Below, piece after piece: positions 6,426 through 12,016 of a stretch of DNA of 25,375 bases. This stretch comes from a virus: positions 1 through 25,375 of the IMG/VR virus record IMGVR_UViG_3300035162_002296; one strand, 5' to 3'. The notes under the pieces are model-generated. The model did no database searches. It worked only from the letters and a program-made list of their open reading frames with translations, and had not been told where the DNA came from. Position 1 is the first letter of the stretch; every line of letters begins with the position of its first letter. The position numbers were made by a program, and so were the translations under genes.

Positions 6426-6686
6426 TTAGCCAAATTTAGCTGCAAACTTTTTAAGTGGTAAAGTATCGAATGAACCAAACTCATCCGAGACTCTATAACT
6501 CAATTTACCGCCTGATAATAGTGGCTTCGCTGAATATAATTTGCCATCTTTAGCTCTCAAACCCGTGATTTCAGCACCAGATAAAGAAAGGCCCTTCAGC
6601 TTTGGAGCTTTAGCTTCGTCTACAGGATCTTCAAGTATCAATTCGACCTCGTCGACGCCCTTTATATAATCGTTAAATGATTTCAT
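6426..6686 (-). CDS. Small late protein with MKSF N terminus, 86 aa
   Basis: It starts MKSFNDYIKGVDEVELILED, resembling in its first eight residues the T4 capsid-targeting peptide MKTYQEFIAE (aromatic at 4 and 7, acidic at 6, Ile at 8), but without Glu at 10. The C-terminal part (SGAEITGLRAKDGKLYSAKP...) looks like a small beta domain. ATGA overlap couples it to the gene upstream. Function unknown; head packaging is a weak suggestion. Confidence 0.6.
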   Translation of the reverse strand: MKSFNDYIKGVDEVELILEDPVDEAKAPKLKGLSLSGAEITGLRAKDGKLYSAKPLLSGGKLSYRVSDEFGSFDTLPLKKFAAKFG

Positions 6687-6991
6687 TTTTTATTTACCTT
6701 TTTATTCTCGAACTCTGCCCATTCTATTGTTTCAATGTTAGCAATGCGAGCCTCTAATTGATCGATTTTCTTCGTGACATGCGGGTATTTATGACGCCAT
6801 GCTTCTGGGTTATCTTGTAACCAAGTCCACCCAAATCGATCTACCAAATAATCTAGGAATAAATCAAATTTTGCATAACACCAGAGTGCAGCATGTGTGT
6901 CTTTGAACCATGCAAGGAATGCGGCTCCAAAAATAGAACCAGCGATTGCCGTGTAGATCCAAAGGGTATCATCAAACATTTCGGCGAACAT
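6683..6991 (-). CDS. Membrane protein with C-terminal helix, 102 aa
   Basis: The start chosen is ATG at 6991 (FAEMFDDTLW...), preceded by GGAGAAGAAGCTG inside the end of the lipase gene; a later ATG at 6979 is also possible. One membrane helix (IYTAIAGSIFGAAFLAWF, about residues 12-29) is followed by an aromatic-rich segment (FDLFLDYLVDRFGWTWL) and a helical C terminus ending ENKKVNKK. The gene overlaps its neighbours on both sides, so translation is coupled. No family is recognised. Confidence 0.65.
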   Translation of the reverse strand: MFAEMFDDTLWIYTAIAGSIFGAAFLAWFKDTHAALWCYAKFDLFLDYLVDRFGWTWLQDNPEAWRHKYPHVTKKIDQLEARIANIETIEWAEFENKKVNKK

Positions 6992-7754
6992 CAGCTTCTT
7001 CTCCAGTGTATTGTGCGTAGTAATTAGAACTATGATCGAAGAAGTTATCAAATGGTTGACCTTTCTTCAATGCAGCCCATCGACCTTTCATCTTATCTCG
7101 GAATCTAGCACCCCAACTCAAACCAGCATGAACATTCCCTTTGAAGTCGATGTACATAGGACCACAATGATGTCGATATCCCATAATTGCCAGAGGAACA
7201 GTAGGCACGATGTCATTGTTATTGACGAATCGGAAATGAGGGACGTGTTTGAATGCCTTAACAAAGTCACTAGTACCTGTTCGAGGTGATCCGTAAGTGA
7301 ATAATGTATCAACACCGATGTCCATAGAGAATCGAGATGCAGCAACGGTTGCCATTGCACCACCCAAAGAGTGACCACATAGTGTGAGCTTCTTGTACAG
7401 ATGCGGCGTCAATCCATCAAGAATCATCGGCCACAATTTTTCTAATTCGTTTTGAAAGCCGTTGTGAACTTTTCCATGACCAATCATAGGCTTGTCTGGC
7501 CACGCATTGAGGTCAGCTAATAGATCTGAGAATTCAGCAGGTTCGGTACCTCGGAAGGCAATAGCAACTTCATGCTTATTCGATACTATGTGGCATTGTG
7601 CGCCGTCGTGATCGAGAAATTTGTGTGTCGACCAGTTTAATGCTTTGAAATGCGGTTTGGCTTCTTTACCATCTAGGTAGGCTGCTTGGGCCATTACTGC
7701 ATGTCGGTGACACTCAAGAATATCTTCATGGCTAAAAGTTGTTACTTTGCTCAT
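6972..7754 (-). CDS. Class 3 lipase (alpha/beta hydrolase), 260 aa
   Basis: The lipase class 3 nucleophile elbow GHSLGG is at residues 127-132, making S129 the nucleophile. D181 (FVNNNDIVP) and H241 (FFDHSSNYY) complete a Ser-Asp-His triad in the normal order. EVAIAFRGTE (62-71) is the conserved strand and oxyanion region upstream. There is no signal peptide, so it would work after entering the cytoplasm or membrane, or leave at lysis. GGAG at 7760-7763 best fits ATG 7754, with 7757 as an alternative. It is the first gene after the minus-strand late promoter and leads the small membrane-protein unit, which suggests phospholipid or storage-ester breakdown late in infection. The catalytic class is confident; the substrate is not. 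Confidence 0.88.
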   Translation of the reverse strand: MSKVTTFSHEDILECHRHAVMAQAAYLDGKEAKPHFKALNWSTHKFLDHDGAQCHIVSNKHEVAIAFRGTEPAEFSDLLADLNAWPDKPMIGHGKVHNGFQNELEKLWPMILDGLTPHLYKKLTLCGHSLGGAMATVAASRFSMDIGVDTLFTYGSPRTGTSDFVKAFKHVPHFRFVNNNDIVPTVPLAIMGYRHHCGPMYIDFKGNVHAGLSWGARFRDKMKGRWAALKKGQPFDNFFDHSSNYYAQYTGEEADVRRNV

Positions 7755-7784
7755 CATTAGCTCCACAATTTAGATTCTAAAGTT

Positions 7785-7798
7785 TTATTTATAAATAA
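7785..7798. promoter_or_regulatory. Palindromic bidirectional T4-type late promoter
   Basis: TTATTTATAAATAA is a perfect 14-bp palindrome. It holds TATAAATA on the plus strand (7790-7797) and on the minus strand (7793-7786). The minus copy is 32 bp from the lipase start and should drive the unit 7754-5568. The plus copy points to the heme oxygenase gene, which also has its own early-type promoter. Confidence 0.7.
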
Positions 7799-7810
7799 CG
7801 ATGAATTGTC

Positions 7811-7839
7811 TTGACAATTACATTAAAACCTGATATAAT
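7811..7839 (+). promoter_or_regulatory. Consensus sigma70-type promoter for bilin genes
   Basis: TTGACA (7811-7816) and TATAAT (7834-7839) are exact consensus boxes with an ideal 17-bp spacer. Heme oxygenase starts 28 bp after the -10. Strong early transcription by host RNA polymerase is expected. Confidence 0.88.
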
Positions 7840-7867
7840 ACATATTATTCGATCAAAGAGGCATATT

Positions 7868-8482
7868 ATGGCGAACAATTTAAAAGAACTTACTTGGGAC
7901 CATCACCAAAACGCTGAGAGGACTGAGTTTGCTGAATTGCTGATCAGTGGTGATATCCACCCTAAACTCTATCAGAAATACTTATATGCCCAAATGATTA
8001 TTTACGGGACATTAGAAACGACAGTAAAAATTCCGTCTGAACTAGATAACATCTTTAGGTCTACAGCTATCATGGAAGATCTGCAAGAACTAGAGGATCT
8101 ACATGGTCTGCCGGAGATTGGTGAGACATACGACTCGGTGGGTGAATATATTCTACATATCTGTGATTTAGAAGACAAGAAAAATAACGATGGTCTTCTT
8201 GCGCATCTCTATGTTCGCCACTTCGGTGATCTGCATGGCGGCCAGATTATCAAAAAGCATGTGCCGGGATCTGGATCAATGTACGAATTTGAGGATCGAA
8301 AGTTATTGATCACCGGAGTTCGAGCCCTGTTACACGATGAGATGGTCGATGAAGCCAGAAAGTGTTTCGAATTTGCTGAACGGTTATTTTATGAGCTTAT
8401 GGACGATTGGAACTCTGGAAATGGTTACGAGGAATTAACAAGTTTTGTCGACCCGGAGTCAGATGATGATGAAGACTATTGA
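7868..8482 (+). CDS. ho1: Heme oxygenase (HO-1 type), 204 aa
   Basis: It cleaves heme to biliverdin IXalpha, CO and Fe2+, using reduced ferredoxin in bacterial/cyanophage systems. The N terminus has the heme-ligand motif H13-x-x-A-E (DHHQNAERTEF), and the distal helix reads FGDLHGGQ, where most members have GDLSGGQ; the Ser-to-His change is unusual. Length (204 aa) is normal, with an acidic extension (DPESDDDEDY). The start is ATG 7868, after AAAGAGG. The stop overlaps the bilin reductase start, so product can pass straight to the next enzyme of the pathway. The consensus early promoter lies upstream. The family is clear from the two motifs and the neighbour. Confidence 0.9.
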   Translation: MANNLKELTWDHHQNAERTEFAELLISGDIHPKLYQKYLYAQMIIYGTLETTVKIPSELDNIFRSTAIMEDLQELEDLHGLPEIGETYDSVGEYILHICDLEDKKNNDGLLAHLYVRHFGDLHGGQIIKKHVPGSGSMYEFEDRKLLITGVRALLHDEMVDEARKCFEFAERLFYELMDDWNSGNGYEELTSFVDPESDDDEDY

Positions 8483-9164
8483 AAACCCAATTTGGGATAG
8501 ATTGAGGCAGCTTGCTTCTGACATCGAGGAAGTATTCAACAAAAATCTTGCAAGCTACACAGACCCTCGACTGAAGGAGTTCGATGGTTGGTCCGACAAG
8601 CTTTGGAAATCGGACACGATCAGAAAAGCACACCTCAAGATCATCGAACCCGGCACAAAACATAATGGGAAACTGTGGTTGCTACATATCAATGTGTATC
8701 CACAGCCATGGATGAATCTGCCCATCTTAGGGTTTGATGTTGTATCGGGCCCTAACAAGATCAGCGGATCCTTTATGGACTTCTCTCCAGTGGCGGAAGA
8801 GAAACACCCATACGTTTCTTACTTCGAAGGTTTGACCTCAGAGGTTTCTTGGAAGAAAGAAAGAGAACTCCCACCTTGGGCACTCGAAATATTCTCACCT
8901 CACATTGTTGCTGCTGGTGGCATAACCGAAGGTGAAGAGCTAGAGAAGTTCTGTGAGATAGGTTTGGCAGCAGTGCAGTTTTATATCAGTGGTCTCAGTT
9001 CTGCAACCTATCAAGATGGCAATCACGATTATCTTCCAGCTCAGAATCTCTATTGCCACAACCAAAAGAAGAATGTTCAGTTACATAGATCCATTGCAAG
9101 CATGGGAATTGCAATGCATGATTCTTATCAATACATCAATGAAATATTATTCGAAGAAATTTAA
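8466..9164 (+). CDS. pcyX: Ferredoxin-dependent bilin reductase, PcyX-like
   Basis: The 232-aa protein has the hallmarks of ferredoxin-dependent bilin reductases: NPIWDRL at the start, LPILGFDVVSG (85-95), SGSFMDFSPV with the catalytic Asp at about 105, and the C-terminal QKKNVQLHRSIASMGIAMHD. Asn84 stands near where PcyA has its catalytic His, as in PebA/PebS-type enzymes, so phycoerythrobilin rather than phycocyanobilin is the more likely product. Heme oxygenase next to a reductase matches the PcyX cassette described from uncultured marine phages (Ledermann et al. 2016). It overlaps ho1; GGAG at 8455-8458 suits ATG 8466 (8463 and 8469 also possible). PcyX versus PebS assignment needs a tree. 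Confidence 0.85.
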   Translation: MMKTIENPIWDRLRQLASDIEEVFNKNLASYTDPRLKEFDGWSDKLWKSDTIRKAHLKIIEPGTKHNGKLWLLHINVYPQPWMNLPILGFDVVSGPNKISGSFMDFSPVAEEKHPYVSYFEGLTSEVSWKKERELPPWALEIFSPHIVAAGGITEGEELEKFCEIGLAAVQFYISGLSSATYQDGNHDYLPAQNLYCHNQKKNVQLHRSIASMGIAMHDSYQYINEILFEEI

Positions 9165-9273
9165 AAATTAACACAATCTTTACAGAAAAATTGAAATATT
9201 GAGTATATATAACAACGAGCTCACGAGGCTCTACCCCAACTTACGTGTTGAACTCATAAAAAGGAAAAATAAA

Positions 9274-9393
9274 ATGATTAATTCTAAACAATCCGAAAGG
9301 TTTTGTTTAATTTGTAGCGTCTTACAAGTCGTCGGCATTATGTTAATAGGTCCAGTTATCGCTGGTTTAGTATTAACAACAGGATTGGCATAA
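9274..9393 (+). CDS. Tiny membrane protein, 39 aa
   Basis: ATG at 9274 has AAAAGGA eight bases upstream; an upstream TTG (9199) is in frame but has no support. The product MINSKQSERFCLICSVLQVV... carries a hydrophobic stretch to its C terminus (VGIMLIGPVIAGLVLTTGLA), probably a single or re-entrant membrane helix. It ends 4 bp before the next tiny membrane protein. Function unknown. Confidence 0.5.
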   Translation: MINSKQSERFCLICSVLQVVGIMLIGPVIAGLVLTTGLA

Positions 9394-9397
9394 GTTC

Positions 9398-9541
9398 ATG
9401 TCAAGAGATATTAAAGACAAATTGCTAATTGCAGCAGTAGTATCAATATTGATATTTGGTTTATTCGCACCACTCTTTACCCCGAATTACGGTGTTGTTG
9501 TGTCAGGTGAATCACTTTACATGCCAGTACCATATCTGTAA
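9398..9541 (+). CDS. Tiny membrane protein, 47 aa
   Basis: The frame MSRDIKDKLLIAAVVSILIF... has a charged N terminus, one membrane helix (about residues 9-27) and a short polar C-terminal part (NYGVVVSGESLYMPVPYL). The ribosome site is weak, but the start lies only 4 bp after the previous stop, so coupling is likely. No family is recognised. It is the last gene before the tmRNA region. Confidence 0.5.
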   Translation: MSRDIKDKLLIAAVVSILIFGLFAPLFTPNYGVVVSGESLYMPVPYL

Positions 9542-9547
9542 AACTTT

Positions 9548-9606
9548 TTGGGTGCCTCTTAAGCGCATGACGGCATAAACTGGGGAGACGCATCTCCCCG
9601 ACCCAA
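9548..9606 (+). other. Branched RNA element before the tmRNA gene
   Basis: TTGGGT (9548-9553) can pair with ACCCAA (9601-9606), enclosing TGCC/GGCA (9553-9556/9572-9575) and a strong hairpin GGGGAGA-CGCA-TCTCCCC (9582-9599). There is no U-run, so it is not a normal intrinsic terminator. It could be the 5' part of the acceptor-piece precursor, a processing signal or an independent RNA element. Confidence 0.4.
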
Positions 9607-9619
9607 TCTTTACAAAACA

Positions 9620-9890
9620 TTAAAATTCAGTGATGTATAATGAAATAAGCTGTGCGGACGCCGGTTCAACTCCGGCCACCTCCACCAGAGAGTATTCTAA
9701 AAAGTACTCTGTGTTGGGGGTGTAAGGGATTCGACGAACAGGGAAAGATTATACTAGGATCGGTCAATGCTAAAGACCGTTAAGGACTGGGAGGTTCCTA
9801 GTTAAAGAAGCAAAAACTATAAATGCAAACGATAGCATATATGTCGAGGCACGCCTAGCAGCGTAGTACTCTTCCGAGGATTAAGTCCCT
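9620..9890 (+). ncRNA. ssrA: Permuted two-piece tmRNA (ssrA)
   Basis: The acceptor part comes first: GGACGCCGGTTCAACTCCGG leads through the T arm (9660-9676) to CACCTCC-A-CCA (9677-9687). A 28-nt intervening segment with hairpin AGAGTA/TACTCT (9689-9710) follows. The coding part starts GGGGGTG at 9716, followed by the tmRNA-specific GGATTCGACGAACAGGG. GGGGGTG pairs with CACCTCC over 7 bp with G-U at the third pair, the alanine identity element. Helix 2 can form between ATTATAC (9748-9754) and GTATAAT (9635-9641). PK1 stems CGGTC/GACCG (9761/9775) and TAGGA/TCCTA (9755/9796) precede the tag frame. This order, acceptor before coding, is that of two-piece tmRNAs. Outer ends are approximate. It rescues stalled ribosomes. 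Confidence 0.92.
9825..9866 (+). other. tmRNA tag-peptide reading frame
   Basis: After AAAAACTATAAAT the resume codon GCA (9825) opens ANDSIYVEARLAA-stop (TAG 9864-9866). With the charged Ala the tag is AANDSIYVEARLAA. It keeps AANDxxY, the SspB-binding pattern of the E. coli tag, and ends LAA, the ClpX signal. The context before GCA is like that of cellular tmRNAs. Confidence 0.9.
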
Positions 9891-9963
9891 TGTTACCAAA
9901 TTACTTCCTACACCCACTTAATTGTGGGTTTCTGGGTACTAACTTTCATGTTTTAACAAGGGA
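9886..9963 (+). repeat. Inverted repeat covering a ribosome site
   Basis: TCCCTTGTTA (9886-9895) is a perfect complement of TAACAAGGGA (9954-9963). The right arm contains AAGGGA, the ribosome site of the 47-aa gene at 9968. Between the arms is a hairpin ACCCAC-TTAATT-GTGGGT (9912-9929). The left arm lies just after the tmRNA tag stop, so tmRNA 3' processing could decide whether the ribosome site is free. Confidence 0.5.
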
Positions 9964-9967
9964 AAAA

Positions 9968-10111
9968 ATGACAATATTTTGGGTAATAATTATAACAGGG
10001 TTAATTTCAGGAGTACAAGGAATTAAAGAGTTGAATGAAGTATGCCGTAAAGAGGTGCTAGAAGGTACATCAACTACTATCTATGAATGTAAACAATTTC
10101 ACAAAGGATAA
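9968..10111 (+). CDS. Small membrane protein with paired Cys, 47 aa
   Basis: ATG 9968 follows AAGGGA-AAAA. The N terminus TIFWVIIITGLISGVQGI is a membrane helix or signal anchor, followed by a polar domain with two cysteines: NEVCRKEVLEG...YECKQFHKG. The next gene repeats the C-x-x-EVL-[DE]-G-...-EC pattern, so they look like a tandem duplication. The two cysteines could form a periplasmic disulfide. Function unknown; it is translated from a ribosome site within an inverted repeat. Confidence 0.6.
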   Translation: MTIFWVIIITGLISGVQGIKELNEVCRKEVLEGTSTTIYECKQFHKG

Positions 10112-10114
10112 GTT

Positions 10115-10264
10115 ATGCCAGGTATTGTAATTGCAATGATGTTAATAGGAACGGTACTTGTGAAAGACAGTAACCGGAAACTCGACGAGAGATGCGCCCA
10201 AGAAGTATTGGATGGTGTTGCTGAGTCTCATCAAGAATGTCGCCGGTACTATATGTCTAAATAA
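10115..10264 (+). CDS. Paralogue of the preceding small membrane protein, 49 aa
   Basis: It starts 3 bp after the preceding stop. MPGIVIAMMLIGTVLV is a membrane helix and DERCAQEVLDGVAESHQECR matches NEVCRKEVLEG...ECKQF of the preceding product in spacing of the two Cys and the EVL[DE]G core. I read them as a tandem gene duplication of an exported or membrane-anchored mini-protein. The 79 bp after the stop hold a GC-rich potential hairpin (GCCGG...CCGGGC, about 10272-10294) but no gene. Confidence 0.55.
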   Translation: MPGIVIAMMLIGTVLVKDSNRKLDERCAQEVLDGVAESHQECRRYYMSK

Positions 10265-10343
10265 AAGAATGCCGGTTTCTAGGGGTTCCGGGCCGTCGGT
10301 AAGGCTATAAAAATCTCTACTTTAAAATGATGGTGGTGATGAA

Positions 10344-11045
10344 TTGAAAGCATATTATATTTTTGGACTACAAAGAACTGGTACTTACTGGCTAGAAAAG
10401 ACATGGACAGCCAATTTCTATCAGAGTCAATGTAGCAATCGAGAATTCGGTATATGGGCTAACAAGTCTTTGCCATGGAAACATTTAGTAGAACCAGAAA
10501 ATGCCAACTTCGAACCAGATATTCCAAGTCTGGTTATCATAAAAAATCCTTACACATGGATCGAGTCTATAATCTTTCGAAATCCTGTGGACTTCTTCGA
10601 AACACAAAGTCTCTATGAGCAATATAAAACTCCCGAAGATATACTCGTACGAGGTATCAGTGTTGATGCTCTAGCAAAGATATGGAACAAATTCTATATG
10701 CACTGGGTATTCCAGAAACACGAGAATATTTGTTATGATAACATTTTCATATTCAGATTCGAGGATCTAATCAATCCGAAGGTGAATGCAGGTCTTGTTA
10801 GAATGGCATACAAGAAACTTGGGTTCGAGCCCGAACGAGAAGAAATTCTGAAGACACATTCCTGGTTGAAGCCAGACGACATATTTTTCTGGCCGCCGTT
10901 ATCCATAGATAAAGATTATGATGTAAATTCAGAACAATATTACGTCGAAGAAAGGCCAAAACAACTTACGGCAGCACAGACAGCTAGAATTACTGAAACA
11001 CTGCATACATACACTATGATTAAAATGGGCTATCAACCGCTATGA
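10344..11045 (+). CDS. Sulfotransferase-like protein, 233 aa
   Basis: The only possible start is TTG at 10344, because the in-frame upstream codons run into TAA; GGTGGTGAT lies just ahead. GLQRTGTYW (8-16) resembles the 5'-phosphosulfate-binding loop of PAPS-dependent sulfotransferases, and IIKNPYTWIESIIFRNP (near 70-86) the 3'-phosphate-binding motif. The next gene is a paralogue that shares PWKHLVEP/TWKHLIEP and KNPYTW[IL]ES. ATGA overlap links them. It would transfer sulfate from PAPS to a sugar, peptide or small molecule; the acceptor is unknown. Kinase-like P-loop function is the alternative. Confidence 0.7.
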   Translation: MKAYYIFGLQRTGTYWLEKTWTANFYQSQCSNREFGIWANKSLPWKHLVEPENANFEPDIPSLVIIKNPYTWIESIIFRNPVDFFETQSLYEQYKTPEDILVRGISVDALAKIWNKFYMHWVFQKHENICYDNIFIFRFEDLINPKVNAGLVRMAYKKLGFEPEREEILKTHSWLKPDDIFFWPPLSIDKDYDVNSEQYYVEERPKQLTAAQTARITETLHTYTMIKMGYQPL

Positions 11046-11707
11046 ATTTTTATATGTTTGGATTACAAAGAAGTGGCACAAACTTTGCTTATGATACAAT
11101 CCACGGCAATTTTGAAAACATGCTGCAACTGAACATTGAGGATTATAATGTAAGCTCTCCTACATGGAAGCACTTGATAGAACCAAGAAACGAATGGGTT
11201 CCAAATGTTCCTGTGTTGTTCGTGTACAAAAACCCATACACTTGGTTAGAATCTGTAGCATTTCGCAACTCAATGGATTTTTGGGAATCTCATGGTCAGG
11301 AAGGGAGGCAATCACCAATCGTGCCTTACTACGCCGATAAGAATAGAAAGGCCCTGGTCTACTCTTTTGAGCATGCCGTCAGAATGTGGTGCCATGCTAT
11401 TCACTCATGGGCGATAGATCCGCCATTCCCAACATTTCCCATAAAATATGAGGATTTGTTGTCCGAGGAGAGCAGGGATAAAATCTTTGCTGAACTGGGA
11501 GATAAATATAATCTAACGCCTTCATCAACTGCCGGGTTTGTTCCTGCCGCAGGGCAAGTCATAAATTCGGAGTCATACACCCTACCAAGGGGTGACTATT
11601 ACAAAGAAGGACATCCACAAAACCTCTCAAAACACTTTATTGAAATGGTGGGAGAGCTTTTAGATGAAGATATCTTGAATTTCACAAAATATGAAAAAAT
11701 AGGTTGA
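11042..11707 (+). CDS. Sulfotransferase-like paralogue, 221 aa
   Basis: MNFYMFGLQRSGTNFAYDTI opens with the same P-loop-like GLQR[TS]GT as the gene before it, and VYKNPYTWLESVAFRN is the paired phosphate-binding motif. The two genes overlap by four bases (ATGA) and are clearly a tandem duplication that has diverged in the C-terminal half (acceptor side), suggesting different acceptors or a heteromer. Its 3' end carries the -35 box of the next promoter (TTGACA 11704-11709), so the replication module is switched from inside this gene. Confidence 0.7.
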   Translation: MNFYMFGLQRSGTNFAYDTIHGNFENMLQLNIEDYNVSSPTWKHLIEPRNEWVPNVPVLFVYKNPYTWLESVAFRNSMDFWESHGQEGRQSPIVPYYADKNRKALVYSFEHAVRMWCHAIHSWAIDPPFPTFPIKYEDLLSEESRDKIFAELGDKYNLTPSSTAGFVPAAGQVINSESYTLPRGDYYKEGHPQNLSKHFIEMVGELLDEDILNFTKYEKIG

Positions 11708-11732
11708 CAAGCACTCTAAGGTATGTTATAAT
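11704..11732 (+). promoter_or_regulatory. Consensus sigma70-type promoter before gp33
   Basis: TTGACA (11704-11709) and TATAAT (11727-11732), both exact, are 17 bp apart. gp33 starts 14 bp after the -10, so the leader is very short. Confidence 0.85.
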
Positions 11733-11746
11733 AACAGGATAAAGAA

Positions 11747-12016
11747 ATGAATGACAACCAACCTGAGGATCCATTCGATATGGTAGTAGCAATGACACCC
11801 GAAAAAATCCATCACGCTATCGCTCACATGATAGCAAATGGTGTTCCCTACATCGATGCAATTGTCGAATATTCGGAGCGGAACAACTTAGAAATCGAAT
11901 CAGTGGCAGCAGTTATTAAGAAGTCCTCTATCTTAAAGGAAAAGATCAGAACAGAGGCCGTAAAACTTAGAATGGTGCAGAAAGATGAAGCAAATCTCAC
12001 AGACATATGCGAATGA
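11747..12016 (+). CDS. 33: Late-transcription co-activator gp33-like, 89 aa
   Basis: The C-terminal two thirds (GVPYIDAIVEYSERNNLEIE, then SVAAVIKKSSILKEKIRTEA) match the pattern of gp33 proteins of T4-like marine phages. gp33 bridges host RNA polymerase and the sliding clamp to activate late promoters. Position is decisive: the following genes are gp59 and gp32, the T4 order 33-59-32. It overlaps gp59 by 32 bp. The TATAAATA promoters elsewhere in this window would be its targets, together with a gp55-type sigma factor not seen here. Confidence 0.75.
   Translation: MNDNQPEDPFDMVVAMTPEKIHHAIAHMIANGVPYIDAIVEYSERNNLEIESVAAVIKKSSILKEKIRTEAVKLRMVQKDEANLTDICE

Noticed and set aside
9199-9273. TTG start extending the 39-aa protein to 64 aa
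   Set aside because: No ribosome site precedes the TTG, whereas ATG 9274 has AAAAGGA at good spacing.
9582-9606. Intrinsic terminator at the GGGGAGA/TCTCCCC hairpin
   Set aside because: No U-run follows; ACCCAATC comes directly after the stem and seems to pair with TTGGGT upstream.
9611-9641. TTTACA ... TATAAT as a promoter for the tmRNA
   Set aside because: The spacing is about 21 bp, and GTATAAT is needed as the 3' strand of tmRNA helix 2, so it must lie within the transcript.
9653-9687. An ordinary tRNA 3' end
   Set aside because: No D or anticodon arm lies upstream, and the sequence GGACGCCGGTTCAACTCCGG is the tmRNA 3' signature; its acceptor strand pairs with the tmRNA 5' end at 9716.
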